64,000 nt of DNA, taken from IMG/VR virus record IMGVR_UViG_3300035701_009377, positions 1 to 64,000 of that record. One strand, written 5' to 3'. Position numbers and translations under genes: made by a program. Each line of letters starts with the position of its first letter. Within the stretch, counting starts at the first letter, position 1. The DNA comes from a virus. The notes below the pieces were generated by a model. That model searched no databases, was not told the origin of the DNA, and was given only the letters and a program-made list of their open reading frames with translations. Positions 7,795-14,555 of the stretch are shown here, one piece after another.

Positions 7795-8222
7795 GACTGG
7801 GCAGACTCCTTTAGGGCCGAGAGGATCGCTTCGAGGGCCGTCTGGCGCGATTTCAAGTGTTTTGCAAGAAGGCCGGCTCGGGCTGGGTCGTAGCCCCTGA
7901 GCGCGGCGGCGTTAGTGACGCTCAAGGCTTTCCTACTTCCCCATTCGACATAGCCTTCGGCATCCAGACTGAACTCTTGGGGCTGCGGAGAGGCAGCGAC
8001 CTCGCGCCACGGATTATTGCGTGCCCAATTGAGGTAGTTACTTGCGACAGGCCCATAACCCAGTTTGCGCAGGCGATAGCGCACCTGTCTGCGATTAACG
8101 CAGTGCCAGTCGTCGCCGTCCGACTCAAGCCATTGGCAATTGCCGTTGGCGAACGCCACGAAGCGGATGTGCTCGCCACATTCATTTAGAAGACGGGCGA
8201 GTTCGCGGTAACTGATCTTCAT
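7791..8222 (-). CDS. Hypothetical protein
   Basis: 143 residues from ATG 8222, which overlaps the upstream stop as ATGA. The N-terminus (MKISYRELARLLNECGEHI) and the basic region NRRQVRYRLRKLGYGPV suggest a helix-turn-helix-like or nucleic-acid-binding fold, but no defined family is recognised. The end overlaps the exonuclease start by GTGA. Confidence 0.58.
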   Translation of the reverse strand: MKISYRELARLLNECGEHIRFVAFANGNCQWLESDGDDWHCVNRRQVRYRLRKLGYGPVASNYLNWARNNPWREVAASPQPQEFSLDAEGYVEWGSRKALSVTNAAALRGYDPARAGLLAKHLKSRQTALEAILSALKESAQS

Positions 8223-8530
8223 AACTCTTGCTTTCCTACCCAAGCGGAATCGAAGGCCAGATACGCCAGATCAGGCGTCGGGCCGCGGGCCTGCAAGTCG
8301 CCGTAACTGGCGACCCACTCGTTGCCCTCGTAGGTGAGGACCGGCCTAAGCACAATTGCCGGCCGCAACTGCTGCTCGAACTGCCGCTTGGCCAGCCCGA
8401 GGTTTTCGAGGGCCTGCTTGGAGGTCAGCAGATCGTTCAAGGCCCGCGCCTCCTCGTACTCGGCGATGCGGTTGTACATCGCCACCTGATTCTGCGCCGC
8501 ATGGGCGAACACGCCGTCGATCATGCTCAT
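8219..8530 (-). CDS. Hypothetical helical protein
   Basis: 103 residues from ATG 8530 (ATGA overlap with the zinc-finger gene upstream). The first half is helical (YNRIAEYEEARALNDLLTSK, then LGLAKRQFEQQL). The second half is a possible small beta domain (VLTYEGNEWVASYGDL). No family recognised. Confidence 0.58.
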   Translation of the reverse strand: MSMIDGVFAHAAQNQVAMYNRIAEYEEARALNDLLTSKQALENLGLAKRQFEQQLRPAIVLRPVLTYEGNEWVASYGDLQARGPTPDLAYLAFDSAWVGKQEL

Positions 8531-8907
8531 AGACCTAGCTCCCGCAGGACGAAGATTTCTTCTTTCGTGAGCTTCTTGAGCGCTTGCCGGCGGAGCCGGG
8601 CGAACTCGTCGTAGACGGCTTTCTCCCGGCGGTACACATCGACGGTTTTCTGGTACGCTTGACGGCAGGCTTCTTTCGTCCCTTTGCCGCTGCCTCCGCA
8701 GGCGGCACAGCGGATGGGTTGCCGGTACTTGCTGCCTTCGACCGGGCACGGCGGGTCCGTGGGGTCGTAGACCGTTCCTTGCCCTCCGCAGACGAGGCAG
8801 GGATAGGGATTTCCGAGGCTGCTTCCGTGGGCGAGGCAGAAGAGTCCGAAGTTCTTGTAGGGCCGGTGGGGCTTGACGCGCCATCCGATGATGGAGTCTC
8901 GGGACAT
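8527..8907 (-). CDS. DnaJ-type zinc finger protein
   Basis: 126 residues. Two C-x2-C-G-G motifs are spaced as in a DnaJ cysteine-rich domain: CLVCGGQGTV at about 37-46 and CAACGGSGKG at about 67-76. A basic helical C-terminus follows (EFARLRRQALKKLTKEEIF). No J domain is present, so it is a stand-alone zinc-binding protein, perhaps a nucleic-acid-binding accessory. ATG 8907 has a good ribosome binding site (GAGGAAG). Nearly the whole gene is overlapped in another frame by the C-terminal part of the 266-codon frame upstream. Confidence 0.68.
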   Translation of the reverse strand: MSRDSIIGWRVKPHRPYKNFGLFCLAHGSSLGNPYPCLVCGGQGTVYDPTDPPCPVEGSKYRQPIRCAACGGSGKGTKEACRQAYQKTVDVYRREKAVYDEFARLRRQALKKLTKEEIFVLRELGL

Positions 8908-9335
8908 TCTTCTTCCTCTTGGTATTTGGCTTTTCGCGGCCGAGTCAGCAGTTCGTAGACCTTGTGATTGAGTTTCTTGCGGACCCAGGCCGGATAGCCG
9001 TTGGGCAGCTTGCCAAAGAGTTCCGTTAGTTGACGGATGCCCGTGGCCTCGCAGGCTTTGGTCCACAGTCGTTTGTGCCGCTCGCACGTCTCCTCGGCCT
9101 TGCCTCGTGTCTTGAAGAGGCGGTGGGCCGGATCGGTGAAGTCCCACATCTCGAACGACTGGCCTTCGATCCCGCCATAGTTCGGGACGATCGTGCGCAC
9201 GGTGGCCTGGAAGCGGACGGGCACACGGACGCCGCAAACCTCTTTGCGCCAGACGATCCTGTAGCCCTCCTCGCACAGCCAGGTGCGGCGGACTTTCTGG
9301 TTCTGGCCCGGGAGCCTCTTCCGCTTGAACTGCAT
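8535..9335 (-). CDS. Hypothetical protein with a long C-terminal overlap
   Basis: 266 codons. The first about 140 residues look like a normal folded protein (RIVWRKEVCGVRVPVRFQAT, then FEMWDFTDPAHRLFKTRGKA). From about residue 143 the sequence becomes Ser/Pro/Ala/Lys-rich and overlaps the zinc-finger gene 8527-8907 in a different frame. The tail may be translated as a disordered extension or may simply be a frame without a stop. ATG 9335 overlaps the previous stop as TGATG. No family recognised. Confidence 0.55.
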   Translation of the reverse strand: MQFKRKRLPGQNQKVRRTWLCEEGYRIVWRKEVCGVRVPVRFQATVRTIVPNYGGIEGQSFEMWDFTDPAHRLFKTRGKAEETCERHKRLWTKACEATGIRQLTELFGKLPNGYPAWVRKKLNHKVYELLTRPRKAKYQEEEECPETPSSDGASSPTGPTRTSDSSASPTEAASEIPIPASSAEGKERSTTPRTRRARSKAASTGNPSAVPPAEAAAKGRKKPAVKRTRKPSMCTAGRKPSTTSSPGSAGKRSRSSRKKKSSSCGS

Positions 9336-9658
9336 CAGGCGGCTCCTTGTGGCGCGGCCTCCGGCCCCTCAAAGTTGCGAGTCCAGGCATCGTAAATTTC
9401 GGCGTAGAGCACGCCCCACGGTCCCTCGTGTCGATAGGCTTGCTCGATGGCGCGGACGTGCGCCCATTCGTGGAGCAGTGTGTCCACCAGGCCGGCATCG
9501 GGCTGCTTGGAGTTGACGCGGATGCGGTAGATGCTGCCGTCGAAGGTTGTCAGGCCGCAGTCGCAGTTGACGGGATAGCGGATCACCTTGACGGTGCCCT
9601 GGACGGGGAAGTGCTTCCGCAGCTTGCGAATCAGGGCACGCCATTCGCTGGTCTTCAT
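9335..9658 (-). CDS. Zincin-like metallopeptidase domain protein (SprT-like)
   Basis: 107 residues from ATG 9658. The motif LLHEWAHVRAIEQAY contains H-E-x-x-H, the zinc-binding helix of zincins, followed by YAEIYDAWTR where a third ligand (Glu) could lie. The N-terminal part (KVIRYPVNCDCGLTTFDG) has two cysteines. This size and motif match small SprT-like or phage-encoded zincin proteins. Protease activity is inference; the domain may only bind DNA-protein complexes. Confidence 0.65.
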   Translation of the reverse strand: MKTSEWRALIRKLRKHFPVQGTVKVIRYPVNCDCGLTTFDGSIYRIRVNSKQPDAGLVDTLLHEWAHVRAIEQAYRHEGPWGVLYAEIYDAWTRNFEGPEAAPQGAA

Positions 9659-9659
9659 G

Positions 9660-9851
9660 TCAGCCTCGGCCACGTTTCTTGCGAGGGTGCATTGGACTGT
9701 ATTTGTTGTGGGCCGCCGGGGCATTGGTCAGGACGCGGCGGCCCTTCTTCTTTCCGCACTTCGGGCAGCGGTAAGGCGGCCGGGCGAGCATCGCCTGGAA
9801 CGCCTCGAACTGGTGCCCACACGCGCTGCACCCGATGTCATACAACGGCAT
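9660..9851 (-). CDS. FmdB-like zinc ribbon protein
   Basis: 63 residues starting MPLYDIGCSACGHQFEAF, with a second pair CPKCGKKKG: the FmdB/zf-FmdB zinc ribbon. In bacteria this family sits in small putative regulators. The C-terminus is basic (HPRKKRGRG), which suits nucleic-acid binding. It begins 2 bases after the upstream stop and ends 2 bases before the zincin gene. Confidence 0.78.
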   Translation of the reverse strand: MPLYDIGCSACGHQFEAFQAMLARPPYRCPKCGKKKGRRVLTNAPAAHNKYSPMHPRKKRGRG

Positions 9852-9852
9852 C

Positions 9853-9990
9853 TCAGCTTTCCGATTCGACGATGACCACGTTTGTTAGGAATTGGTGCCG
9901 ACCGTCGATCAACACGCTCCGGCACCGGGAGCCGATTCCAACCCAGGAAGGAGGCAAGGGTCTGGTTGCTTGACGGGCTACGGACGGCAC
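9853..9990 (-). CDS. Small protein or frameshifted tail of the neighbouring gene
   Basis: If it is a separate gene, the only in-frame start is GTG 9990, with no clear ribosome binding site, giving 45 residues ending VLIDGRHQFLTNVVIVESES. The frame is open upstream to about 10060, where it would join the end of the preceding gene after a one-base shift (DFYGPA then EIVEIEDFPSEAID). The sequence upstream of the GTG looks protein-like and acidic, so a frameshift in the upstream gene is the better explanation. Confidence 0.4.
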   Translation of the reverse strand: MPSVARQATRPLPPSWVGIGSRCRSVLIDGRHQFLTNVVIVESES

Positions 9991-9996
9991 ACCCGC
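9958..9996. repeat. 39-bp direct repeat, copy 1
   Basis: Matches 10655-10693 at about 34 of 39 positions. It is part of a tandem duplication that also multiplied the genes between and beside the two copies (9978-10634 and 10686-10976). Confidence 0.65.
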
Positions 9997-10634
9997 GTCG
10001 AGGTCGATGGCTTCCGAGGGGAAGTCTTCGATCTCGACGATTTCCGCCGCGCCGGCCCGTAGAAGTCGTACCCCTCGGGCACTTGGTAGTCGGCCGGCGG
10101 GAATTCGTGGTCGAGGCCCTTCGACAATTCCATCGCTATCTCGTTCCGGGCGGCCCGGAAGTTGGCCACACGGTTCATGCGGGTCCACAGTTCCTTGCTG
10201 GGCGTTTGGCGTAGCTCGACCATGGCGCGGAACTCGGGCCAGAATTCGGGGGGAATCTCGTGTCGCTTGAGGATGGCGTGCAGGCGTCGAGTGGTCATTG
10301 GTCGGTCGTGCGTTGGTCGTTGTTGGCTGCACGGCGCGGTCGCCGAACCCGCAAGAACTGAGCCTTCGGGCTCGATGTCTTCGGATCGCAACGATTCATA
10401 GGGCACCGGCGACCGGTAGTCGGCCGGCGGAAACTTGTGTCCTAGCGGCTTGGAGAGTTCGGTCAGAATCTCTTTCAGAGCCGCCTTGTAGTTGCGGACG
10501 CGGTTCAGGCGAGTCACCAGGGTGCGGCAGGGGCGCACCCCGTCTTCAACGAGCCCGTGCATCTCGGGCCAGAACTTCTCGGGGATCGCATGGCGCTTCA
10601 GGATGTCATCGAGGATGGGCAGTTTGACAATCAT
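9978..10634 (-). CDS. Two-copy protein of a repeated family (FWPE repeat)
   Basis: 218 residues made of two homologous units of about 90 residues. Unit 1 begins LDDILKRHAIPEKFWPEMHG and unit 2 LHAILKRHEIPPEFWPEFRA. Both continue with a TRLNRV/TRMNRV stretch, an ELSK segment and PPADY. A third unit is the separate gene 10686-10976. The units probably arose by tandem duplication; the second may once have been its own gene starting at about 10298 (MTTRRLHAIL). The C-terminal 25 residues are Arg/Ser/Lys-rich and look out of frame. Function unknown. A GGGA ribosome binding site precedes ATG 10634. Confidence 0.6.
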   Translation of the reverse strand: MIVKLPILDDILKRHAIPEKFWPEMHGLVEDGVRPCRTLVTRLNRVRNYKAALKEILTELSKPLGHKFPPADYRSPVPYESLRSEDIEPEGSVLAGSATAPCSQQRPTHDRPMTTRRLHAILKRHEIPPEFWPEFRAMVELRQTPSKELWTRMNRVANFRAARNEIAMELSKGLDHEFPPADYQVPEGYDFYGPARRKSSRSKTSPRKPSTSTRVCRP

Positions 10635-10654
10635 GGTTGGTCCCTTTCGGTTAG

Positions 10655-10693
10655 GGGTCTGGTTGTTTCACGGGCTGCGGCCGGCTCACCCGC
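10655..10693. repeat. 39-bp direct repeat, copy 2
   Basis: Partner of 9958-9996. It overlaps the 3' end of the single-unit FWPE gene. Confidence 0.65.
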
Positions 10694-10976
10694 CCGATGC
10701 CATAGTCATGGCATCTTCGGGACTCAGCGACTCGTATCTTTGCTGTTCCCACCGGCTGCGGAAATCGGCCGGCGGCCACTTGTGGTCCACCCGCGTGCAA
10801 AGCTCGGCCAAGATGTCGTTCAGGGCGGCCTTGTAGTTGGCCACGTAGACCAGCCGCGTCAGCAATTCCCGTCCCGGCCAGCGCCGCTCTTGGACGAACT
10901 GGCGAATCTCCGGCCAGAACTTGGGGTGGATTCCATGCTTCGCCAGGATGTCGTTCAGTGCGGGCAGTGCGATCAT
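10686..10976 (-). CDS. Single-copy protein of the FWPE repeat family
   Basis: 96 residues from ATG 10976, preceded by AAAGGGACC as ribosome binding site, as in the neighbouring copy. It reads LNDILAKHGIHPKFWPEIRQ and later KAALNDILAELCTRVDH and PPADF, aligning with both halves of the 218-residue gene downstream. The FWPE helix and the acidic end (SPEDAMTM) are conserved between copies. The family is unknown to me; three tandem units suggest selection for dosage or divergence. Confidence 0.62.
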   Translation of the reverse strand: MIALPALNDILAKHGIHPKFWPEIRQFVQERRWPGRELLTRLVYVANYKAALNDILAELCTRVDHKWPPADFRSRWEQQRYESLSPEDAMTMASGG

Positions 10977-11019
10977 GGTTGGTGGTCCCTTTCGTGTTGG
11001 CGTTCGCAATTGCACGTCC

Positions 11020-11060
11020 CTCTACCAGTTAAATCACCGAAAAGTGCTGGCCGGAACGGT
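11020..11060 (-). promoter_or_regulatory. Composite intergenic repeat, copy 1
   Basis: CTCTAYCAGTTAAATCACCG (11020-11039), 12 unlike bases, then CGGAACGGT (11052-11060). The same two blocks with identical spacing occur at 21490-21530. On the minus strand it precedes the gene starting at 10976. Candidate promoter or operator; the role is inference. Confidence 0.4.
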
Positions 11061-11124
11061 CGCCAATTCGTTTTCTCAAGGCCCGATACAGTAAGTCCCA
11101 GGCGAGGATTGTGACGATCAGCAT
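11029..11124 (-). CDS. 31-residue peptide with hydrophobic N-terminus
   Basis: Begins MLIVTILAWDLLYRALRKRI, a short hydrophobic helix turning basic, and stops within the composite repeat. ATG 11124 lies 2 bases after the stop of the PDZ gene. It could be a membrane-anchored micropeptide, or a chance frame; the tight coupling favours the former. Confidence 0.42.
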   Translation of the reverse strand: MLIVTILAWDLLYRALRKRIGDRSGQHFSVI

Positions 11125-11126
11125 GG

Positions 11127-11531
11127 TTAGAACTCGACGTAGTTCACGCAGTTGGGCTTCGGCGTCGGCCGCTTTTGAGAGGTATCGAGATCGACCTTGA
11201 TCGTTAGGGTCACTTCATCGCGGTGTACGGTGACGTGAACAGTTGTGCCGGGCGGATGCCGCTGGATGGCGGCAATCAAATCGTCAAACCTTGGCGTCGG
11301 GTAATTGTTCACGCAGATGATGGTGTCACGGATTTGCAGACCGGCGCGTTCGGCCGTACTGCGGGCGGACACCTGTTCAATCTCGTTGGTCTTGGCCCGA
11401 AAGGTGATGCCTAGAAGTTCCAAGGCGGCCAGCCGTGCTGCTACTTCGTTGTCAACCTCGCGTAGGGCCTCAAGCTCGTTTTGACCGCTGATGTCGTCGT
11501 CAGGCTGTTCGCGCCAGTCGTTGTCGATCAT
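11127..11531 (-). CDS. PDZ domain protein
   Basis: 134 residues. After an acidic N-terminus, residues about 40-118 form a PDZ domain: LGITFRAKTNEIEQV, then SARSTAERAGLQIRDTI (A-G-L-x-x-x-D-x-I), VNNYPTPRFDDLIAAI and a final TTVHVTVHRDEVTLTIKV. In bacteria such domains are usually part of HtrA-like proteases or site-2 proteases and bind peptide C-termini. Here it stands alone, with no signal peptide. PDZ domains are rare in phages. A trypsin-like protease is encoded at 30881-31849; whether they interact is unknown. Confidence 0.8.
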   Translation of the reverse strand: MIDNDWREQPDDDISGQNELEALREVDNEVAARLAALELLGITFRAKTNEIEQVSARSTAERAGLQIRDTIICVNNYPTPRFDDLIAAIQRHPPGTTVHVTVHRDEVTLTIKVDLDTSQKRPTPKPNCVNYVEF

Positions 11532-11761
11532 TCGGTCATCTCCTTTGGCCAGGGCCAGTCGATGATCTCAAGGTCTTCCTCGGTTTCCCATTCCATGAAG
11601 GCCACGCGGTCCCAAATGCAGGGGACTTTCTTCGGCCGCTGCTGCGAAGGGTCGGCGGCCTCCAAGGCCGCGAGTCGTTTGCGGATTTCCAATTCATCCG
11701 CTCTTACTGAGTCGAAGTCGCTGCACATCTCAAAGATCAGGTCGTCTACGTTGCGATTCAT
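11528..11761 (-). CDS. Small acidic hypothetical protein
   Basis: 77 residues from ATG 11761, overlapping the methyltransferase stop as TAATG, and overlapping the PDZ gene start by ATGA. Reads MNRNVDDLIFEMCSDFDSVR with an acidic, tryptophan-rich end (EIIDWPWPKEM). No family recognised. Confidence 0.58.
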   Translation of the reverse strand: MNRNVDDLIFEMCSDFDSVRADELEIRKRLAALEAADPSQQRPKKVPCIWDRVAFMEWETEEDLEIIDWPWPKEMTE

Positions 11762-13035
11762 TACTCCGTCTCCCAGATCGCGCGGTGGATATATTGGCTT
11801 CGTACCATGCCGTGTTCCTCCGCGATCTTGGCGCAATAGCCGGCGTCGAGTTCGATCAGCGTGCAAGGGTTGCCAGTGCGTTTACACACCCTGAGCGTCG
11901 TGCCCGTGCCGCCGAAGGGGTCCAAGACAGATTCGCCCTCCGGCGTAGTGAGCCTGACGCAACGCTCGATCAGGCCCTCGTTGAGTTGCGTCGGATGCCA
12001 GGGCCGTCGCTGCTTGGAGTTGCCAGTCACGCGAGGGAAGTTGAAGACATCGCTCATTGCCAACTCACCCGTGACATGCCGCCATGTCTTCCGATCCTTG
12101 ATGGCCCGGATGTTGGCTTCCGTGACACCGTATTGTCGAGCAAGGCAGGTCGGGGTATCGGGTGACTGGTAAATGCGAACGACATCTTCGGTGGTCAACT
12201 TTGCCAATCCATTGTTCTCACCGTTTGGATGGTTCCCTCTCCGCTTGCTTTCTTTATCGCGGTTGTTGTCGTCATCAGTTCCGATGAATAGATGGTTCGG
12301 GTTGCAGCAACCAGGGTTATCGCAGGCGTGCAACACGAGTTGACCGATGGGGTCAACTCCGTGCGTCAGCCGCCACATGAGGCGCGTGGCAACGTATAGT
12401 TGCTCACCGACGCGGAAACGGCCGTAACCTGCGCGCTTACCGGCTGTCCATTCCCAACAATCCGTTTCACTGCGGCGGTCGATCTTTGCCAAAAAGCGTT
12501 CAACGTCTTGCGTGGTCCAATTCGGCAGCGGCAACGTGTCACGCTCGCCATACTCGAAATGAGCCACGTCGCCGGGCACCCGGCCGCGAGGATCGGCTCG
12601 CTTATCGCCGTTCTCTTGCCGCCAACTTGGGATGCGAATGGCGTCGGGGCACAACGGGGCTTCGGACCAGCGCAGCCGGAGCAGCGGCCGATGGTTGTTT
12701 CCCAGGTCATGGTGGCAATGCTGCCCGAATGTGAAGGTCTGGACGCACGGCTTGGCTTCCAGTCCGCTGGTGCGCCGGACCATTTCGGTCACGATCCGGC
12801 CGACCTCGAAGGTCCAGCGGGCGTTGTAGCTGAACCAGACGGTTTTGGCTTTGTGGATGAATAGATGAAGCCAGGTTTCGAGCAGATCGACGTACTGATG
12901 GTCAGGCAACTTGTCCTTGTAGGTCTGGTAGCCCAGGCCGATGTTATCGGGCGGGTCCGAAAAAATCGTGCAGAACACCTGTGGGGTTCCGTTGAGATAG
13001 TCGAGACAATTGGCGTTAATCAGGATGTGCTTCAT
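11761..13035 (-). CDS. DNA methyltransferase with embedded HNH/NUMOD homing nuclease domain
   Basis: 424 residues. Residues 1-157 carry the methyltransferase target motif FSDPPDNIG; residues 328-424 carry HPTQLNEGLIERC and the SAM-binding motif LDPFGGTGTT. Between them, residues about 158-327 (12055-12564) are an HNH nuclease: TDCWEWTAG, GYGRF, VLHACDNPGCCNPNHLFIGT and DDDNNRDKES, followed by a small helix-turn-helix (LTTEDVVRIYQ to IRAIKDRKTW) like the NUMOD DNA-binding modules of homing endonucleases. The reading frame stays open throughout. The methyltransferase halves join logically at GRVPGDV / FNFPRVTG. No intein splice residues are evident. The start ATG 13035 overlaps the upstream stop by ATGA. 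Confidence 0.88.
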   Translation of the reverse strand: MKHILINANCLDYLNGTPQVFCTIFSDPPDNIGLGYQTYKDKLPDHQYVDLLETWLHLFIHKAKTVWFSYNARWTFEVGRIVTEMVRRTSGLEAKPCVQTFTFGQHCHHDLGNNHRPLLRLRWSEAPLCPDAIRIPSWRQENGDKRADPRGRVPGDVAHFEYGERDTLPLPNWTTQDVERFLAKIDRRSETDCWEWTAGKRAGYGRFRVGEQLYVATRLMWRLTHGVDPIGQLVLHACDNPGCCNPNHLFIGTDDDNNRDKESKRRGNHPNGENNGLAKLTTEDVVRIYQSPDTPTCLARQYGVTEANIRAIKDRKTWRHVTGELAMSDVFNFPRVTGNSKQRRPWHPTQLNEGLIERCVRLTTPEGESVLDPFGGTGTTLRVCKRTGNPCTLIELDAGYCAKIAEEHGMVRSQYIHRAIWETE

Positions 13036-13304
13036 TGCTGCCTCGGGTTGCTGCCGCTGTGGCCGCGCTTGGCGACCACGACGTAGGTGCCGATCCAGCC
13101 GCCGAGGATGTACGCGGCCACAGCCAAGAAGCACTTCTCGACGATCAGCACTGTGGAGACGATGGTGCAAAGGTAGAGGACGGCACTCAGGTTCGCGGCG
13201 GCCATTGGTCGCCGTTGCATCACGGCGTTGACACAGCACGTCCACACCCAGTCCATTGCGAACCCGCAGGCGAAGGCACCCAGGAGCACTGTTACACTTG
13301 TCAT
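13032..13304 (-). CDS. Membrane protein, about three helices
   Basis: 90 residues with hydrophobic stretches VTVLLGAFACGFAMDWVW, LSAVLYLCTIVSTVLIV and CFLAVAAYILGGWIGTYVVV and a short basic tail. It resembles small phage membrane proteins of unknown role. Coupled to neighbours by ATGA overlaps at both ends. Confidence 0.65.
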   Translation of the reverse strand: MTSVTVLLGAFACGFAMDWVWTCCVNAVMQRRPMAAANLSAVLYLCTIVSTVLIVEKCFLAVAAYILGGWIGTYVVVAKRGHSGSNPRQQ

Positions 13305-13534
13305 GCTTCTTTCTCTTTCCGAATGGCCGCGGGGCGCAAAGCGACGGTGATGATCGGCACCAGATCGTCGGGGCCGAGCTGGTCGGCTTCCGAGACGTAC
13401 ACCAGGTCGATAGCCGCCTGGGGAACGCCGAACTTGTTGACTACTTCTTCAAGCCGCTTGAAGGCTTCGACAAAATGCTCGGGATTGAGCGTCGATTGGC
13501 GCAATCGACGCAGGGATTCCTCGTAGACTTGCAT
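13301..13534 (-). CDS. Small hypothetical protein
   Basis: 77 residues from ATG 13534 (MQVYEESLRRLRQSTLNPEH). A GTG four codons earlier is possible. Helical first half and a short beta region (IDLVYVSEAD, LVPIITVAL). No family recognised. Confidence 0.55.
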   Translation of the reverse strand: MQVYEESLRRLRQSTLNPEHFVEAFKRLEEVVNKFGVPQAAIDLVYVSEADQLGPDDLVPIITVALRPAAIRKEKEA

Positions 13535-13559
13535 TTGTGGCACGTCTTGGACTGCTGAA

Positions 13560-14552
13560 TCAAAAGAACGCGGGACGAGTGACCTTGTTGAACCACTGGT
13601 CCAGTTCGGTGTTGCCATCCAGGCCCACGGCCGTCTCTTCCAGGACTTGGCAGCGGGCGTCGGATTCCTCGCGGGTCATGGCCATGAAGACGTGGCCGCT
13701 GGTGATGGCCTGCCAGCAGCGGGCGACCCGTTCCAGGAGCTTCATCTGGTAGTCGCCCTTGACCCGGCCGCGATGGTTAGCGACCCGCAGGAGCGGCCTG
13801 GCCTCGGCGGGCTTGGCGACGATTTCCTCAATCATGCAGACCACGTTCTCGTCGCCTGGCTTCTCGCCCAGCAGCCAGCCGTAGAGGCAAAGCTGGTCGG
13901 CGTACTCGTCGCTGCACGTTTCCAGGTAGCCAGCGTTGATCGTCAGCCCGCGATGGTCCATCGGCAGATAGGAAGCGTGCTCTTTGCCGTGACTGCGGCT
14001 GGGCTTGTCGCCGTTGTAGGCATCGCGGCAGAGCATGTAGCCCTTCGACGGGCTGGCCCCGTGCTTGGAGCAGTAGCCCCGGACCTTCCAATCAAGGATG
14101 CAATGGACCGGTCCCTGGCCGAAGTCGAGCACGAACCGGCAGTCCGGTTTGCCGGTGAAGGGAGCACCCGCGATGGTGCCGTCCAGCTTGAACTCGAAGC
14201 GGGGCCGCTCAACGGACGCCCGGAGCAGGGCGAGCAAGTCGTCGTAGGCGCCAGTCAGCTTGTAGCACTCGAAGACGTGCTGCCCGGCCTCCAAAGCGAA
14301 GTCCCGGCATTGTGGCTCCACTTGGGACTCGAAGATGGCGGCAAACTCGAATTGCGGATCGGTGCCAACGCCGAACAGGGCCTCGTGCAAGGCGGCCTTC
14401 ACGCGGGCGTCGAAGCTGGCACCCACGGCCATCGGCGGTTCCTGCGGCAGCCGAGGGGCCGGCCTTTCAGCCAGATAGCGGATGTAGAACTCTTCGGGGT
14501 TCTTCTCGAAGAGCGACAGCGACGAATAGCTGAGCGAGCGCGGGGTTCTCAT
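13560..14552 (-). CDS. PD-(D/E)XK (Cas4/RecB-like) nuclease
   Basis: 330 residues. The N-terminus SYSSLSLFEKNPEEFYIRYL is the usual first helix of the RecB/Cas4-type nuclease domain (S-x-S-x-L-x-x-F-x-x-x-P). The catalytic pair is GKPDCRFVLD and HCILDWKVRGY (D...DxK). A later helix DQLCLYGWLLG corresponds to the QxxxY motif region. Such phage proteins process DNA ends for recombination or degrade host DNA. Several cysteines around GYCSKHGASPSKGYMLC hint at a metal site but do not fit the four-cysteine Cas4 layout clearly. Confidence 0.82.
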   Translation of the reverse strand: MRTPRSLSYSSLSLFEKNPEEFYIRYLAERPAPRLPQEPPMAVGASFDARVKAALHEALFGVGTDPQFEFAAIFESQVEPQCRDFALEAGQHVFECYKLTGAYDDLLALLRASVERPRFEFKLDGTIAGAPFTGKPDCRFVLDFGQGPVHCILDWKVRGYCSKHGASPSKGYMLCRDAYNGDKPSRSHGKEHASYLPMDHRGLTINAGYLETCSDEYADQLCLYGWLLGEKPGDENVVCMIEEIVAKPAEARPLLRVANHRGRVKGDYQMKLLERVARCWQAITSGHVFMAMTREESDARCQVLEETAVGLDGNTELDQWFNKVTRPAFF

Positions 14553-14555
14553 GGT

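Noticed and set aside
8219-8884. Longer N-terminal form of the 103-residue protein
   Set aside because: The extra 118 residues are Arg/Pro-rich out-of-frame reading of the upstream zinc-finger gene.
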